64,000 bases of DNA from assembly GCF_048544455.1 (NCBI RefSeq), contig NC_133535.1, positions 85,994,120 to 86,058,119 on the forward strand, written 5' to 3'. Numbering within the stretch: the stretch's first letter is position 1; every line of letters begins with the position of its first letter. The stretch is from Silene latifolia. Taxonomy: Eukaryota > Streptophyta > Magnoliopsida > Caryophyllales > Caryophyllaceae. The notes under the pieces are model-generated. The model ran no database searches and was not told where the DNA came from. It was given only the letters and a program-made list of their open reading frames with translations. Of this stretch, positions 19,807 to 30,900 are shown one piece after another. The translations under genes were made by a program, and so were the position numbers.

Positions 19807-21343
19807 AATATGTTATTCAATTTCATAAAAACAAAACCCATAAAAATTTGAAAATTTGAAAATTTAAAAATTCCAAAAACATGTTCTTTCCTTTGTAGTA
19901 TAGAATTATATATATTGTATATATTTGTTTGTTTGTTTGTCACTCTTATCACATTGGGTCAACTACGCCACATTCGAGGCACGAAGGAAATAGAAGACCG
20001 CATGGTATGCTCTTTCCAAATCTCCTTCCTCCTTTTTATTTGTTAATGATAACGTGGCTATCTTTTGATTGATGCGGTATGAACCAATATGTTCTTAGGA
20101 GTTGCATCTAGGTTATATGGCATTTTAGTTGATAGAAGCATATGCATTAGAGTTGTATATATGTTAGTTGCATCATGGCATGTAGTTTTCATGGTTAGAA
20201 AATTTTGTGAAAATGCCTATTTGGGAAGCTTGATAAGTGTGTGTATATAAGGCCATTGTAGATAATTTTTCTCCTTGAAACTTTGTTTGCTATAATACCC
20301 TCAAAACACCCTAGGATGTGTAATACTAGTATCTTTTGACCCATGGACTAAGGCCTAGTCAAGAGTGCCTTGTGGTCCTTGTGGTGTGATAACTCCTTGG
20401 CTACCGTTTATTCCAAGGTGACCTTTGAAGCCATGCAACCGTTCTTACACTTATATCATCATTTTTTGTCAACAAAAAGGGAATCGGCACAAAAATGTCA
20501 AATTGAGTTCAAGTACCAAATCGAAATCAAATGTTTGAAAAAATTGCATCAATGAAAAGAGGAGCAAAAATAGACTCCTATGCTTCAATAAAAGTACCCA
20601 TGCTACAAATGGGGTTACTTTGAAAAATGTTCAAAAATGCAAAGATTGAAAAATTTGCCAAGTATCAAAATGCCAAACATAAAAAATGGCAAAGAAATAT
20701 TCTCAAAAAGTCAAATGCCACAATAATTTGGGGGGAAAAACAAATCAAAAGCAAACTACCATTGTGAAACTCATGCATCTTGAAACCCTTTCTATCCTTT
20801 GATGATCCTACTTTGTTGTATGGTGGAGAGGAGACGACCCTTCTTCTTGTCTAGGCAAGAGGGGGAATTCCGCGATCCTACAGTGTTTCTAACACCATAA
20901 GGAGTCTACTCTTGACGAAAGCATTTAGCGATTGTGGACAAAGGTACCCTAGTTTGACACAACTTGGAAGTGATTTGTTGGTATCCTTTTAGACTTAGTA
21001 ACTTGGAGAAATAATATCTACAATGGAACGTGTACACTTAGATTGCTTTCTTTTTAGATGATTTCTGCCACTTAGATGAGGAAAGAGGCTATTCTTTTGT
21101 AGATGCATCCTTTTACTTGATCTTGTGTGCTTAAATGTTAAGATGCATCGCCATTTTGACAAGCCCCACCTTGTCTTGCAAGAAGGCATCTTACCTCATG
21201 GATATCTTGTTGTGAGTTGAAGGGGCGGAGTGAGACCCGTTAATTGTCTCACATCGGCTATATTAGTATTATTAGTTTAAATAAAGGTCTAGTTCTAGTC
21301 ATCTCTTTACTCGGGACGAGTAAAGGTTCGGTTTGAGGATATT
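19807..21343 (+). other. 3' internal non-coding region of the host Athila-type element
   Basis: No gene is recognised. It contains A-rich runs (TTTGAAAATTTGAAAA) and a stretch near 20840-20990 of the Athila post-env type. From 21031 onward is the block that also occurs in the 5' LTR. It ends GGGACGAGTAAAGG...GTTTGAGGATATT directly before the LTR, the position of a degenerate polypurine tract. Confidence 0.65.
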
Positions 21344-22986
21344 TGATGTGAGTCATAATTACGCACATTTAGTCCCCTAACTAAGCCTCATTTTGCATAC
21401 TAATATAGCATTTTATAGCCATTTTATTCGTCATTTGCTTTCCTAGTGCATTTTATATGTCTTTTAGGAAAGAAGATAATGAGGCGGAATTCCCGTCTCT
21501 CGCGCATAGTCAGAAGCTTGTTGACGATCTTGGATGGACTAGTATGAAGGGGAAGCAAGAATTATGACCAAGGATGATAGGAATAAAGAGTATATGAAGG
21601 CATCTTAGGCATAAAAGCAAGAAAAAAGAATTCTACGGCTCAACCCGCTCGGGTCATGGCCAACCCGCTCGAGTTATCCCTCAACTCGCTTGGGGTCATT
21701 CTCAACCCGCTCGGGTTAAAGCTCGGGACGCTCGTTTTCAGCCCAAATCGAGCGGATTGTTTGGCAGGGAGATTGTCTTCGCAATGGGGAGTCGTGGGGC
21801 TCCTCCTAGGACTTGCAAGGCTTTATTCGACACCTAAGCATATTATTTCCTAATCTACCCTTGCTTAACCTAATGATGTACCACTATATATACTCCATTT
21901 GTAATAATCAAGAGATTAAGCTTCCTTAGTTTAGATTAAGCTCTCATTAGGAGTAATTAGAATAGATTAGCACTTAATCTTTCCACAAATTACACATTAT
22001 TCTTTCCTTAATTATTGTTCAAGATTTATTATTGGGTAATTGAAGATTATCGGGTTATTATTGGAGAATTGACAACTCTTCATCAATCTATCAAGTTCTC
22101 TTCTATTATTCTTTGCTTTCCATTTGTTCATCTTAATATTGGTATAATCTCTTTACTCTTTACTCTTTATTGCTTATTTCTTCACTCTTTCATCATGTTT
22201 ATGCTTGTTAAGATGATTGACACCATTGATAACATGTCTTCTATGATAATGAGTGAATAGTTCCCTATCTAGGATTAGTGGGGAATTAGGGGAGTTAATC
22301 ATGGGGTAAATTTATGCTTAATGAATTCATATGAATGTTTGCTTATTGTTTTCCAATTTATGCACATATCATGTTTGATGAAATGCTTGATTGACAACCT
22401 AGCATGTTTCTCTTATCTTTTCAACAAGACTTGTAAGTCATAAACCAACTCAAGGCTTGTTAGACCATGCATATAGTTGATTAGAAAGAATTAAGTCAAC
22501 TTATAGGTGTTTTACAGTCTTGACCGACTCGGCTCCGGAACCCAAACCTTCCTAGGACTCATTTATGATATCTCACCATGAATAGGGAAAACCAAAGTCG
22601 ACTTGTAGGTCCTGTATAGTCTTGACCGACTCGGCTCCGGGACCTAAGTTTCCCCTAAGAATTATAAGAGGTACACTAAATTGATTCCAACAATAATAAT
22701 TTCTTGCATCTATATGATTCATTTATGCTATCTTACCATGATTCCCCCTATGATCCCATGACATGCTAGTGCCTTTTATCATTTTTTTTGCATCCTTTTA
22801 TTTATTGCTTATTGCTTTCATTAGATTAGAATCTTCAACCCTTTTCAATTGTGACAACCCTTAGTGCAACTACAATTAGATTGAACAATTTGAGTACCCC
22901 CGTCCTTTGGGTTCGACCCCGACTTGCTTGCTATGCTAGTAGTTGGGTATAAATGTGTTTGAGAGTGGACAACGACACGCTCATCA
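21344..22986 (+). repeat. 3' LTR of the host Athila-type element
   Basis: It runs from TGATGTGAG to CGCTCATCA, 1,643 bp, with a TATA box at about 21885-21892 and the 20-bp palindromic modules at about 21640-21745. It represents the state before Helitron and 3'-UTR capture, so it serves as the empty-site control. Confidence 0.9.
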
Positions 22987-23581
22987 GTTGCTGCATCACC
23001 TCCTTCAATTTTTTTCATCCGTAGTCTGTTAACATAGTTAATATGATCTCGCTTTGTGTGCCCAACAAACTCATCACCATCAGCAGCAGCCGCAACAACT
23101 CTGAATTACACAGAAGGGGGCACGTGCGCTTCAGTCATTGCCTTTATTAACTCGCCCTCCGCTTCTGAAATTTTACGCTCAGACCTATGGTGATGCTGCC
23201 ACTCGGGGGGGGGGGGGGGGGAGGGGGTTAACCGGTGATTATGTTCGATCTCATGCTGTAGTACCTCCCATAATCCTTCCTCATTTACTTGCGTCCTGAC
23301 ACAAGCCTTGCACTCACAACGAGTAATTGAAATATTCCTTAAATTGCTGTTGAAAAATTCAACGCCACCATTTAAACCACCTTTACTCTTGGTGCCGTGT
23401 TTCCCTTCGCAAGAACATCGAAAGTATCGCTCAATGAACGGTCGATCTTTCTTGTTATCCCTACGAGATGTAGATTTCTTGACACTAAATCCAATCTGTT
23501 GCGAATGTTTGATATGGAGAGCGTAAATATGCTCCCATTTCGCAGCTCTGATTCCAAGAAGAGACCTAGAAAGGTCAGTAC
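22987..23581 (-). pseudogene. FAR1 DNA-binding domain (upstream half of split exon 2)
   Basis: The exon opens after a GTCGCAG acceptor and contains AAKWEHIYALHIKHSQQIGFSVKKS, interrupted here for length: the FAR1 domain spans roughly 23540-23240 with RYFRCSCEGK and ITRCECKACVR cysteine blocks and a final HNHRLTP-type histidine pair. A run of prolines follows, encoded by a G-run at about 23207-23221. TAA at 23106-23108 is in frame; the same frame then continues through TKRDHINYVNRLR up to the insertion. The last five bases are the GTTGC duplication. Confidence 0.85.
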
Positions 23582-24073
23582 CTGCGACAAGAAATACCAA
23601 ATTAACCACATCCTTTTAGAACAATAACAGAAAAACCTACTCCGCTCAAAATAACAAAACAACATACAGTGTATTATAAATTGTAAACAAAACTGACAGA
23701 AAAATCACAGTAAATTAACAACAACAAGATGAATACATAAACTGTTGTTCTTGTTTGTAACATTTCGAAAATCATGTTCATTAAACAACAAAGGGATGAA
23801 AATATTTTGAAGTAAGATACAGTAAATTACAATCTTAAGAGTATTATCATCATCGTCCCATATTCATCATCCTCAGAAATCCATTAACGACAACGCTTTA
23901 TTAGCCACATAAAAAATTAACAACTTAGAATATTATGTAGAAGACAACAAATATAGAACACAAAAAAATGAAGAACACAAAAAATTTTGCCCTAGATTGA
24001 GCTATAATGCCCTAAATATCATCAACAAACACAACAAAAACATTTACCGTCATAAAAAGGGACAAAAACAAAC
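23582..24073 (-). other. First intron of the FAR1-like pseudogene
   Basis: The donor is AATAAAG|GTTTGT and the acceptor TTGTCGCAG. The phase is 1 and the frame is kept. It is AT-rich with no other feature seen. Confidence 0.6.
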
Positions 24074-24203
24074 CTTTATTTATCATCATCGTCACAAATT
24101 CATCGTCAGTAACGACTGGCACCACACTATCATCGTTATCAACAACACCCATATGATCTTCTAAAACCGTCTCTAAAACCAAGCAAACATCTTCCTCTGC
24201 CAT
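24074..24203 (-). pseudogene. FAR1-like first coding exon
   Basis: ATG at 24201-24203 gives MAEEDVCLVLETVLEDH and an acidic stretch, then DDEFVTMMINK to the donor. FRS proteins often have such an acidic leader before the FAR1 domain. The exon was chosen because its phase-1 donor joins the 23581 acceptor in frame. Confidence 0.6.
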
Positions 24204-24973
24204 TTTTTTAGTGAATAATATTTGTAGAATAAGTTGTTATTTTGAGTGAAGATTTACATAATTTTACAGAACAAATTATGGATCAAAGAAAGAAGTTCAC
24301 AGAAGATGAAGATTGCTGAGGATTTATTTTTTGAAAGTTGATTTGAGTGTGACTAACGTCAACACAAAGGGTGATGGGTTTGGGTTAGTGTGGGGTTGGG
24401 TTGTTAATAGAATAATATGTGTTGCACAAAAATCGAGAGTTTCACAATATAATAATAAGCCCACTAGCAACCCACCCTCCTCCCATTTCAGCCGAATATG
24501 CAACTATTTGACCCGACTTTTCCTTGTGACGGATATAGGCGGTCTTCAATGAGAATTTGTGATGATTTGCCCTATTTCAAAAGTTTAAAAACTTATTTCT
24601 ATCTTAACGGAGTATCGTTTGGCAGGTAACTCAAAAAAGGTATTGGGATAATAACCGATTCTTTCTACCTCTCTTCTCCGCCAATTTTACTTCCATCTTC
24701 CTTCTAGTATCACTCACTCTCATTCTTCCTCCGTCTGCCGTTCTTCGTTTTTCTGTAAGTCTCTTTCTTTCTCATCCTCTGGCTCTTAATTATTCGCTAC
24801 ATTACAAATGAACCTTAAATTCTTAATTAAATAATCGCTGTATCAACTTTGAATCGATAATCTAATCAATTTCTATGTTTCTGTATTCTGCTTACATGAT
24901 TATCAATCTAACTACTGTTATTGATATGGATTTTTGTAATGTAGGTTACGAATTTTCGCAATTACTATTCATA
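24204..24973. promoter_or_regulatory. Shared upstream region of the divergent FAR1-like and ASI1-like genes
   Basis: The two start codons are 770 bp apart and face away from each other. A CT-rich stretch at 24660-24754 looks like the 5' UTR of the ASI1-like gene. A 5'-UTR intron is likely at 24755-24944 (TTCT|GTAAGT to TAATGTAG), placing the ATG 29 bases into the second exon. No clear TATA box was picked out. Confidence 0.55.
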
Positions 24974-27900
24974 ATGTCGGATAAGAATAGGAAAAATGCT
25001 AAAATTAGGGATGAGATTGAATTCAAATGGTTGAAAAGGCGAGGGCGAGCCCCTGGTGATAAAGATGTATGTTTTTATCAGTCTTTTATGTTTGATGGTG
25101 TTGAGTACTCTCTCTACGATTGCGTTTACCTTTTCAAGAGAGGCCAAAGCGAGCCGTATATTGGTAAACTTGTTAGAATTTGGGGGAATGCCAAGACTGA
25201 AGAAAGGAAGGTTAAAGTTCTTTGGTTTTTTCGGCCTTCTGAAATTTCTAATCACTTGCAAGGTGTGAATGTGCTTAAGAATGAAATCTTTTTGGGAACT
25301 GGTGTCGGCCCTGGCTTGACCAATATTAATCCCCTGGTAATACTCTTGTTTATCTGTGTTATCCTTGATGATTTATGCTTTATCTCTCTTTAATTTGCTT
25401 GATTATGTTCCCCGTGTGGTATATAGTTGAGTTGTAGTTAGGTTTTCGTATTTTTTCTTACTTGCCACTAGTTTTCCCTGATTTTTGTTGATTGATTGAT
25501 TGTTAGCATGCTTTTGGACTGCCAATTAGACGTGTTTACATTTTTCTTCCCTTGGTGTTGGTATGACTGGAAGGTTATGAGTTACTGGAGGCGTAGTCTC
25601 TTCTTCATTGACAGGTTTTTATTTTGGGGTGGATTATAGGCTTTGGTTTTAAAGTATACGGGAAATTATTTTGTGGAGTAAATCGTTGGAAAAATGTATT
25701 GGCTGAAACTTGTAAGGAAGATTCATAATAAGTTATGTTTTAGGAGACCCATGGAAGCATATGTTCCAGGAAATGGATGTACTCACATGAATCTCATCAA
25801 GGATCAGAACCCAATCAAAAACAGCAGAGCAATCCCACAATGATTTGAGGTCTACTGCACGATCATCATATAAAAGTGGATATAGGTGTAATAATGACTG
25901 ATTTTTTTTTATATTAAAACAGACGATAAAAACAATCTATATAATACTCCCTCCAATTCCATATTTTCTTCCCATTGTTTGTGGGCACGGGTATTAAGGA
26001 GAAGAATAAAATAAGAATAAAAGAGTTGGGTGGGGTTTGGTGATAGGAGAGCGGGATGAATAGTTAGGAGTTAAATAAGGAATTGTGGGCCACAAACATT
26101 AAGGGAAGGAAAAAATTAGTAGTAAAAGAGTTGGGTGGGCTTCGGTGATAGGAGATAGGGATGAATAAAATAAGAGTAAAAGTTTCCAAAATAAGAAAGA
26201 GGGAGAAAACCTGAATAATCCGTTTTAGGAAATAAGGAAGAAAATATAGAAAATGAGGGAGTAGTAAATTAGTCAGAACAAGAAAGCATAGAAAAGTAAA
26301 AACCCTTTTTTTTTTTTTGGTAAAGTAGCAATTGGGAAAAAGAAGCAATAACAAAAATAATAATATCAACCAAACAATAAGATGCATAAAAAAGGATTAC
26401 TAGGAAAAAAAAGAGTAAACTAACATTAATATTAAAAAAGATTGTGAAGTGCGTAATTTGTTCTCACATCAAGTAATAGGATTTGGTTTAGAATGTATTG
26501 AAAGATGGATAGTCTCATTGAAAATATTTTTTTTAATGGTAAGGCTTAAATTAAACTATTTCTCCATATGATTCTAAGATTTGTATTTGTCAATTCTTTT
26601 GGTTGGTGTGAGCTTTCACCGCCATACGTGACTTGTTATTTTATATGATAACTTTGCAAACATAATCTTTCTTGGTACCGTTCATTGTTGTTTGCTTTGC
26701 ATATTTGAAGCTACAATAGTGTTTTGTTATGGAAATACCTTACCCAGCCATTTGCGAAATTGCGGGAGCCTTTGAGGTATAGGTTTAATGTTATTGTTTA
26801 TATAATAGAATAGATCTATGTGAAAATTTTTCTCGTAGTTATTTGTACTTTGTGGTATCTACTGACATGATTATACTAGAGTGGGATTCATGAAGTTTAA
26901 ATGATAAAAAAGGAGAGCTTGTCTTGTTGTAGAAATGTGCTTAAAAATTAAGAGAATACTGTTATAACTTAGGGGGCGTTTGGTTCGCGCGTGGGTGTGA
27001 ATTTGGAATTAGGAATCATACCCGGGTGCTATGGGTTTGGAACTTGATTCCTCATACCTTGCGTTTGTTTCCATTTTGGATGGAATGTGGATGACCTTAA
27101 TCAAAGTTAAAAAAAACTAAAATACAACATTAAAAATAATTATTTTTGATATTGAAAAATCATGAAAATGAAGATTTGATCAAATAAATGTAAAAAAAAT
27201 TCACTTAAAATGTTCCAGTTTTTGCCAAACAAACACCTGCTATGGGCTTGGCTCATTCCAAACTCATACCTCATACCTTTATGAATCGAAACAAACACCC
27301 CCTTAAAGAGTTTTGGAAAGAATTGAAGCAAACGAAGAAAATAGCTAATAATGTAGAGAACAATCTTCTGTGCAACTCCTTGTTTTTTTGGGATGCTAAT
27401 GGATAATAGTAATCTCTTACATCATGGGCTCTTACAATGGCCAAGCTAAGGACCTATTGAGAAATGTAATGCCCAATATTGGATAATAGTAATATCTTAC
27501 ATCATGGACTCTTACAATGGCCAAGCTAAGGACTTATTGAGAAATGTAATATCTTACATCATGGGCTTTTACATTACTACTTCTAAATTGCCTTTTGGAG
27601 TTCTTTATTCTCTAAAACCTTGTTTGGATAAGTGGACTTGGAAGGAAAGGAACTAGAGAGAAATGGAGGGAAGTTATTTTCTTTATTTGGGTAGCAAAAT
27701 GGAGGTGGAGGGATTTGAAGGGGAGGATAATGAATCCACAAGTTAAATATCTCTACTAAAGAAAAGACGTGGAGAGAAACTCTCCCCCTCCATTCACCCT
27801 CCATTCCGTTCCTTCATTCCACGTCTCCTCCCTTTCCCTCCCTTTTCCTATCCAAACTTTGAGACTAAAATTTTCATGGTGGATGATTTTAGGAAGAAAC

Positions 27901-30900
27901 TAGAGATATAAGAAATGGTGGAGAAATGATATTATAAAAGTGAACTTTCAAAGTTTGGAACTTATATAAGTGCTTAAGCTTTTAGACAAGTGCAAGCGCA
28001 ACGAAAACCTCTACTCTGTTGAATAAAGTGATAGACAAACTAACTTTTGTTTTGAATTAAAATAGTGACACATTTTTTTATGAGGGTGAATGCTTCACGA
28101 TAATTGCGTATGCTATGTATTGGATTAGGTGCTAATTGTTTATTGGGTTGGAGTACATCAAATATGTGCGTTGTAAAAGTAAGTTAAAGTGAGCCTTTTA
28201 CCGTGCATGAGGATGTGTTTTCTTGGGGTTGCATCTTGTTTTTGCAAATTGAAGTTGTCATAGAGACATTTGGGTAAGACTCTTTTCTACAATATGGTGG
28301 AGAATAGGCTTTAAGGAATTACCTTCTTACCTCTCGGCTATCTCACTTTCACATTAGTTGGTGACGTGTTTTCTTCAGCTTTCTCATTTGCCTTTTATTA
28401 CAAAACAAAGAATGAGAATCTATATCCGGAATTTATCCAAAATGATTAATTAACATCATGATCACTCGTATTATAAAGCAAAATCGATCATATGTATGAA
28501 ACGTGGATTTACATCAAGTTGCGATGAGATGATGTTGAATTTCATGCCATAATGTAAAGGTATTGTAATGTTGCCCTACATTGAAGCACAATATCTCTTG
28601 TGAATCTATGTCTAAGAGAGATAACGGTGATGGTGGAAGCTCAACAAGCTCCAGTTCGTTTGGTTAAGTTTTGTGGCTTCTCCTTAAACTTAATCGTGTA
28701 TTTGTTGAGCTTGTTAAATCTATTTCATTAATCCAAACCTAAGCTCATAATTCCCATTGCTTAATCACATAAGCTATCTTGAATTTATGGAAGCTATGTT
28801 TTCTTGTAATGTCATCAACTAATGAGTGGCGCACTAGCCAAAATGTCTCGTTGCACATTAAATATGCCATCTAGATAATGGATAACTAGCAAGGGATACT
28901 ATGATTCAATTTTCATATTTTTTTCCCTTTCTTTTATTTTGCCCTTCTCTTTGGAACACTATAACTACTTTTACACTTTAATGTGTTCATCCTCTTTAAT
29001 TTCCAAAAAGGCAATTTTCTTTTTCAAAAATGGCACGCCTCTCATCGTGTGTCGTATCGTGCGTGACCCTTATTGGGTTTTTGTTCACCCAATTCTAGGA
29101 ATAATTTATACATGATACTATAACAAGAATGTAGAGTGCCTTCAGATTCTAGATTGTTGCCTATGTTGGAGTAAAGGGTTGGATGCGTGTACAAAAGACT
29201 CATTTGTTGTTTTCCAATGACCAATGAGGAAAGGTACATTGTAAATTACCACGAGAGAAGAATGCGTCACAATAAAAAGAAACACATATAGAGTGGGTTG
29301 TTTGATTAATTCCTCCCTACTCTAGAGATAGAGATGTGGGTTGTTTGATTAATTCCTCCATACTCTGTAAATACAACATTTGATAGTATGAGAGTTGTGT
29401 TTCGTGATGATTAGCCACAACTTTTTTAAATCACTCTATGTTGTAATATGACTTGGTCGGTTTAACTCGCTTGCACTTTGAGAGTTGAGCTTTGATCTCG
29501 CTAACCTTGACTATGTAGCGCCAACCCCTACAACACAAACTCTACTGAGAATACAACATTTAATATTATGAGAGTTGTGTTTTGTGATGATTAGGCACAA
29601 CTTTTAAAACCACTCTTTGTTGTAACATGACTTAGTCGGTTTGCCTCGCAGCAGCTGAGCTTTGATCTCGCTAACCTTGACGATAGAGCTATTCATGGAC
29701 GGGACGATTAGGCGGTCCCGTTCGGCCCGCTAACAAAGCGGGTTTAGACAACGTATTTTCCAAAATTTACAAAGGCTGGGCCCACGAACCTGCCCAAAAC
29801 CCGTTAACCCGCATGTCTGTGGGCCAAAAAAGTCATGTTAGACCGGCCCGCATCCGGCCCAAGCCCGCATTTGATCACCTCTACTTGACGACTATTTTGC
29901 TCTCATGTGGAAGTGTCTAACACAACATGTTGTTGATGTTGTAGGGTTAGGCATGACTATTATTTGAAGCAATTCATGTTTTAATTTAAAATGATGTGTC
30001 ACGTGTCATGTCGTGTCGTGCCGAGATGTTAGATATTGGACTCACAACTCGTAGGCTAAAGTGAATTGTCAAAGTAACATAGCTCGAAGTATTTGATGTG
30101 TTGGATTGGCACCATTACACATCTATGTAAGGGGAGTTGGGTATACACAATGTCCTCACTCTTACTATGACGAAGTTGAAAGGGACGTTGTGGCATTCAT
30201 TTGAGTTTGCAAACCCTCTCATGGGGGTCCATACGTGACTCTTTAAGAAAGGTCTTTTGCCTTTTAAGAAGAGTTTGCTGTGCCCGCTGATTCTGTTCAT
30301 GTCAATTCAGGAAGCAATTGCTGGAAAGTGCAATGTTATGTGCATCTCAAAGGATGACAGGAATCGACAACCATCTAACGACGAACTTGAGTTGGCGGAC
30401 TATGTGTTTTATCGCACCTTTGATGTCAAAAATCTTTCAATTTCAGATAAGCTGGATGAAAAGATAGCCATGATAGATGGTGTGTCCTTGCGTTTCGAAA
30501 TCTGTTCAGTTATTACTTTTGTGAGAGCCATTTTGTAGTGACGCTTTTCTTTTATCTGCTTATCTGTCACAGTTGAATTGTTGTTGAACAAAAAAAATCT
30601 TCAATCAGTGGACCTTGCTAAGTTAGATAGTGCGAATGTGACAGCTGATGTGAAATCATTGATTTCTGCCAAAGATGATGTTGCGGCAGATACATTAGTA
30701 GATGTGGCTAATAATTCTGTTTTGGTAGCGGGTGTAGAGAAAATGGGAACTCGAAATAAAGACACTGAGGACAGTGATAGAGATATTAAGTTTGATGCTG
30801 GTTTAGGTTCGTTATTGGGTTATGAAAAGAAGCAATTAACAGAAAAAGGTGATGTTGCTACAAATGAGAATTTGAGTGTGGTTCCTTCTACATCTAAATG

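Larger units (their letters stand above)
4002..22986 (+). mobile_element. Athila-type Ty3/gypsy element (plus strand), non-coding, hosting other insertions
   Basis: It is bounded by TG...CA LTRs (4002-7730 and 21344-22986) and a perfect 5-bp target duplication. Orientation is set by the primer binding site next to the left LTR (7734-7751) and by the LTR 3' end with a TTCGACCCCGACTTGC-type sequence typical of Athila/Tat LTRs. Only about 120 bp of its own interior remains on the left (7731-7852) and about 1.5 kb on the right (19807-21343). All coding DNA inside belongs to a different element on the minus strand. Either the original genes were lost by deletion or the element was a non-coding derivative. 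Confidence 0.85.
1205..24203 (-). pseudogene. FAR1-related (FRS-type) gene split by a nested retrotransposon insertion
   Basis: This is a minus-strand gene of the FAR1/FHY3 family, domesticated Mutator (MURA) transposases that act as DNA-binding regulators. The pieces in order are: exon 1 (24203-24074), exon 2 with the FAR1 DNA-binding domain and the start of the MULE transposase (23581-22987, continued at 4001-3621), then a C-terminal exon (2371-1205). Introns have GT-AG ends (23582-24073 and 2372-3620). The 18,985-bp element at 4002-22986 interrupts exon 2. Excising it with one GTTGC copy restores an unbroken Ala-Ala-Thr-Leu junction. In-frame stops at 23106-23108 (TAA) and 1586-1588 (TGA) also disable it. 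Whether it was a host FRS gene or a MULE transposase cannot be decided, because no terminal inverted repeats were recognised. Confidence 0.85.
25337..30310 (+). other. Intron of the ASI1-like gene (4,974 bp) holding MITEs and duplications
   Basis: The donor is CCCCTG|GTAATA and the acceptor TCAATTCAG; they join NPL to EAIAGKCN within the BAH domain. Contents listed separately: Stowaway, Tourist-like and a possible third MITE, an 80-bp and a ~180-bp tandem duplication. Around 29690-29880 there is a GGCCCG-rich block (ATTCATGGACGGG...GATCACCTCTA) that resembles non-autonomous hAT elements, unproven. The rest shows nothing recognisable. Confidence 0.7.

Noticed and set aside
23372..23665. Frameshift within the FAR1 DNA-binding exon suggested by an alternative frame reading GLFLESEL
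   Set aside because: The phase-1 splice junction already gives a continuous frame through this stretch; the alternative similarity is short.
25945..26263. Promoter or gene in the purine-rich stretch of the intron
   Set aside because: Explained by a Stowaway MITE with matching ends and TA duplication.
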